Origin: Burkholderiales bacterium
GTDB taxonomy: Bacteria > Pseudomonadota > Gammaproteobacteria > Burkholderiales > UBA6910
Length of the DNA: 43,321 bases
Assembly (NCBI GenBank): GCA_026005015.1
Contig: BPKG01000007.1
Span: 1-43,321 of the forward strand
Direction: 5' to 3'
The position numbers and the translations under genes are program-made. Each line of letters begins with the position of its first letter. The stretch's first letter is position 1. The notes under the pieces were generated by a model that was not told the DNA's origin, ran no database searches, and worked only from the letters and a program-made list of their open reading frames with translations. Shown piece by piece: positions 41,260-43,321 of this stretch.

Positions 41260-41375
41260 CAAATTGTGTACCGGGTACCCGGGTAGACGCCAACACCTTG
41301 AACAAGCCCAAGTATAGCCAATCCTGACGGACCGGGCGGGTTTTCGGATGACCGGAATGTTAAGTTTTTTGACAT
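41256..41375 (-). CDS. Possible 39-residue peptide gene upstream of the cassette
   Basis: ATG at 41375 is preceded by AAGGGAG with 6 nt spacing, a fair ribosome site, and the frame runs 39 codons to TAG at 41256. The peptide starts MSKNLTFRSSENPPGPSG and ends GTRYTIC, with a hydrophobic middle (LAILGLVQGVGV). It is the size of a modified-peptide precursor and lies directly before the cassette, but such a short frame can occur by chance and I recognise no family. Confidence 0.2.
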   Translation of the reverse strand: MSKNLTFRSSENPPGPSGLAILGLVQGVGVYPGTRYTIC

Positions 41376-41496
41376 CCCGATCTCCCTTTACGGCCTCCTT
41401 AATGCCCATAGTCCACAACTCGTCAACCATTCACTGGCTATTTCCGCGCCGCCCTTCAAGGAAAGAATCAGGAATGGAATGGTTTGGGCGGGGATC

Positions 41497-41675
41497 ATGA
41501 AAACCCATCCCTCCCTAACCCTCCCCTTGAAGGGGAGGGAACCCCATCCCCTCCCTAACCCTCCCCTTGAAGGGGAGGGAACCCCATCCCCTCCCCTAAG
41601 AGGGCCCCGACCCACGCGCCCGGCATGCCCATGTCCTCCTGCCCCTTCAAGCGGGAGGCTAGGAGGGGGATGCGT
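41497..41675 (+). repeat. Composite palindromic repeat, copy 4 (partial, tandem)
   Basis: It starts ATGAAAACCCATCCCTCCCT, with two palindrome units (41519-41539 and 41559-41579, period 40 bp). The GGCAGGCAGGCC block of the other copies is missing; a diverged half-palindrome (GCCCCTTCAAGCGGGAGGC, about 41641-41659) ends it. Confidence 0.85.
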
Positions 41676-41839
41676 TCTATGTGTGTGCAGGCGCGGAGCG
41701 GCCCTCCCCGAACCCCCAGCCGCCTCTCGAAGGAGAGAGATCGAATTGCGTCCCCCAGTGCCATGATGGGACGCGCGCCAATGTGGAACGCCCGATACCA
41801 CCTGGGCAGGGGCGGCGAATTTGGGGGTGGGCCTAGGGC

Positions 41840-43207
41840 TCACGGGCCCGCCGTCCGGCGGGGAGACCCGCCCGGACCGCCCTCCAGGGCAAGGGGCCTG
41901 CCTTCGGGCCGGTAAGCGAACGCCCCCACTGTCCCCGCTTTTCGGGGCAGCCCGTCGTAGTCCATGGTCGCTTCCGGCAAGCGCCGGAGCCGCTCGGGCA
42001 GCGTGTCCGAAGAGAGCCGCAATGCACCCAGGGGCGACACGTCCAGATGCGGGGGAGCGGCGAAAGGCGCCCGTAAATACTGCGCCGCTTCGGCGTAGGG
42101 CAAACCCAGGTTTCCTTCCCCGTCCAGACCGAAAATAGGCTCCCCCGCGAACACAGCGTTTCCGGCGACCACCGGCGCATGACCCGGCGCCACGCCGCGA
42201 ACGACGAGGCCCGCGTCCCGGGCGACCACGGTGTTGTGAAAAACGTGGATTTCCCGCGGCAGGCCGCGGTGAGGCTGGATGAGAATGGCCGAACCCGAGG
42301 GGTTCACGAAAGCGTTGTTGTAGAGGGCCACATTGCCTTCGCCCTGGAACAGGGGTTCGCCGGAAGGATTGTCGTAGAAGAAGTTGCCGTAAATAAGGTA
42401 CCGGTCGTTGACCCCCGGGCCTTCGGGCGGCCAGTGCCCCACGAGGAGATTCGGGCGCGCCCTGGGGCCAGTGGAAGCGTTGTTTGCCTTGCTGAACACG
42501 TTGTGGCGGATGACGGTCTCACTATCCCCGGTGGGCATCCCGGCAAGCTGCGGCCTCCCGATCTGGTGCTTGATCTGCAGGTTGTAGCCGATCGTGTCGC
42601 GCACCACGTTGTGCTCGATCAATCCGGCGACGAAAGGGGCACGGCCGTCGGAGTCCCCGAGATAGAGCCCCGTGCCCGCCCCCAGGATCACGTTGCCCCG
42701 GATCACCCATCCCCAGGCGGGGCACTTGGTGGAGATGCCCACGACGGACTGATCGACCCCATGGTTGACGATCAGGAGGTTTTCCAGCGTGATGTGGTGG
42801 GCGAAGGCTCTGCGTGCCCTTCGGCCTTGACCCCGTCCGCGATCAGGTCCCCGCCCGTCCAGCACCAGGCTGCGCACGACGATGTGGGCGGCGTCGACCA
42901 GGCTCACGGTATTGGCACCCCGGCGGGCGAGGAACACCGGCCGGTCCCGGCCGGGGATCCCCGAGATCGCGATGGGCGCTTCTTCGGTCCCGCTGCAACC
43001 CGATGGATCGGAAGCCCGTGGCGATACGTCCCCGGCGCGAGCCAGAGGGTATCGCCGCGATGCGAGCCGCTCGAGGATGGCCAGATAGTTGTCCGGGCGC
43101 CCCGATGTACTCGGCAGCCATCGAGGGGGCGCTGAGCGACCACGAGGCTCCACCCCACGAGGACGGCCACGGTCCGCAGGAACCTTTGTGTGCCTCGACA
43201 CTCTCAT
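41840..43207 (-). pseudogene. Right-handed parallel beta-helix repeat protein, N-terminal third frameshifted
   Basis: The C-terminal two thirds (about 42790 down to 41840) are an intact frame with the Asn-rich rungs of a parallel beta-helix: HHITLENLLIVNHG, WVIRGNVILGAGTGLYLGDS, GLIEHNVVRDTIGYNLQIKH, TVIRHNVFSKANN and REIHVFHNTVVAR. Such proteins often bind or cleave acidic polysaccharides. The N-terminal third is spread over three frames: VAVLVGWSLVV, then SAPSMAAEYIGAP, then DNYLAILERL, then GDTLWLAPGTYRHGLPIH, then TEEAPIAISGIPG, then DLIADGVKAEGHAE, and finally back to the main frame. At least six single-base changes are needed to join them. Joined, the protein has a signal peptide and about 450 residues. 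It may be decayed or badly sequenced. Confidence 0.75.
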
Positions 43208-43237
43208 CAGCCCACAGCTTGCTCGGGCCGCCCTCCT

Positions 43238-43270
43238 GTAGGGTGCGTTGAGCGAAGCGAAAACGCACCG
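43238..43270. repeat. GTAGGGTGCG-type hairpin repeat
   Basis: GTAGGGTGCGTTGAGCGAAG followed by CGAAAACGCACCG. This is a single-hairpin form of the element, reverse-complementary to the second half of the copy at 24315-24393. It lies upstream of the beta-helix gene. Confidence 0.8.
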
Positions 43271-43321
43271 AACGATGCTGACCCATACGACGGTTTAGGC
43301 CCTACCGTGTCATCGGCCCCC

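Larger units (their letters stand above)
41219..41839. other. Non-coding region upstream of the cassette, with repeats
   Basis: From 41219 to about 41480 the GC content falls clearly below that of the neighbouring genes, as in regulatory DNA. It contains the palindrome CTAGTGACTAG (41249-41259), CGGGTACCCG (about 41271-41280) and a 39-codon frame (41256-41375). The rest is composite repeat copy 4 and diverged material. No standard -35/-10 pair stands out. Confidence 0.6.

Noticed and set aside
41300-41330. Possible promoter upstream of the Tat-protein gene (TATACT at 41316-41311, or TTGGC-N8-GGGCT read as sigma-54)
   Set aside because: No -35 box at a suitable distance, and the sigma-54 reading matches only TGGC and GC; too weak to annotate.

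Overview
The window is GC-rich DNA from a Gram-negative bacterium. It most resembles a floc- or biofilm-forming betaproteobacterium (Rhodocyclales/Nitrosomonadales type). The reasons are a complete exosortase A (XrtA/EpsH) exopolysaccharide operon with the gene order known from such organisms, a PEP-CTERM protein resembling the flocculation protein PepA, and a sigma-54 promoter in front of that gene. Family and TIGRFAM names are recalled from protein-sequence recognition; no search was run.

Layout. (1) 1-5507: a divergent envelope locus with a LolA-like outer-membrane lipoprotein-sorting protein (minus, cut by the window edge), a LolD/MacB-type ABC ATPase and a DUF1302-like outer-membrane barrel (plus), and two FtsX-type permeases (minus). 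(2) 5615-8483: the PEP-CTERM protein with a strong terminator and a -24/-12 promoter, a SAM methyltransferase, and a ThiF-like E1 enzyme. (3) 8678-34813: a 26-kb all-plus EPS operon. It encodes an export lipoprotein, chain-length protein, tyrosine autokinase, TIGR03016 outer-membrane protein, ATPase, WecB, deacetylase, FemAB-like protein, exosortase A-EpsI fusion, four glycosyltransferases, two glutamine amidotransferases of the asparagine-synthase type, a nucleotide-sugar dehydrogenase, a second deacetylase, a CapK-like adenylate-forming enzyme, an O-antigen ligase-like protein and a methyltransferase. Together they would make, modify, polymerise and export a polysaccharide, while XrtA sorts PEP-CTERM proteins to the envelope. 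(4) 34942-35749: a VapBC toxin-antitoxin pair with a readable promoter and operator. (5) 35800-41218 (minus): a cassette resembling peptide-modification clusters, with a Tat-exported protein, a PqqD-like protein, an HprK-like kinase, a nucleotidyltransferase and an asparagine-synthase homologue that lacks the glutaminase cysteine. It matches what I recall as the 'HPr-rel-A' system, whose chemistry is to my knowledge unknown. (6) 41840-43207: a parallel beta-helix protein gene with several frameshifts.

Two repeat families cut across the window. A composite repeat built on the palindrome CCTCCCCTTGAAGGGGAGG has four copies. One supplies the only ATG of the TIGR03016 gene, and one sits with a broken DUF559 gene in the middle of the cassette. 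A GTAGGGTGCG... hairpin repeat has five copies, one of them inside the coding sequence of the outer-membrane barrel. Apparent single-base frameshifts occur at both ends of the window but not in the EPS operon, so both sequence error and gene decay remain possible.
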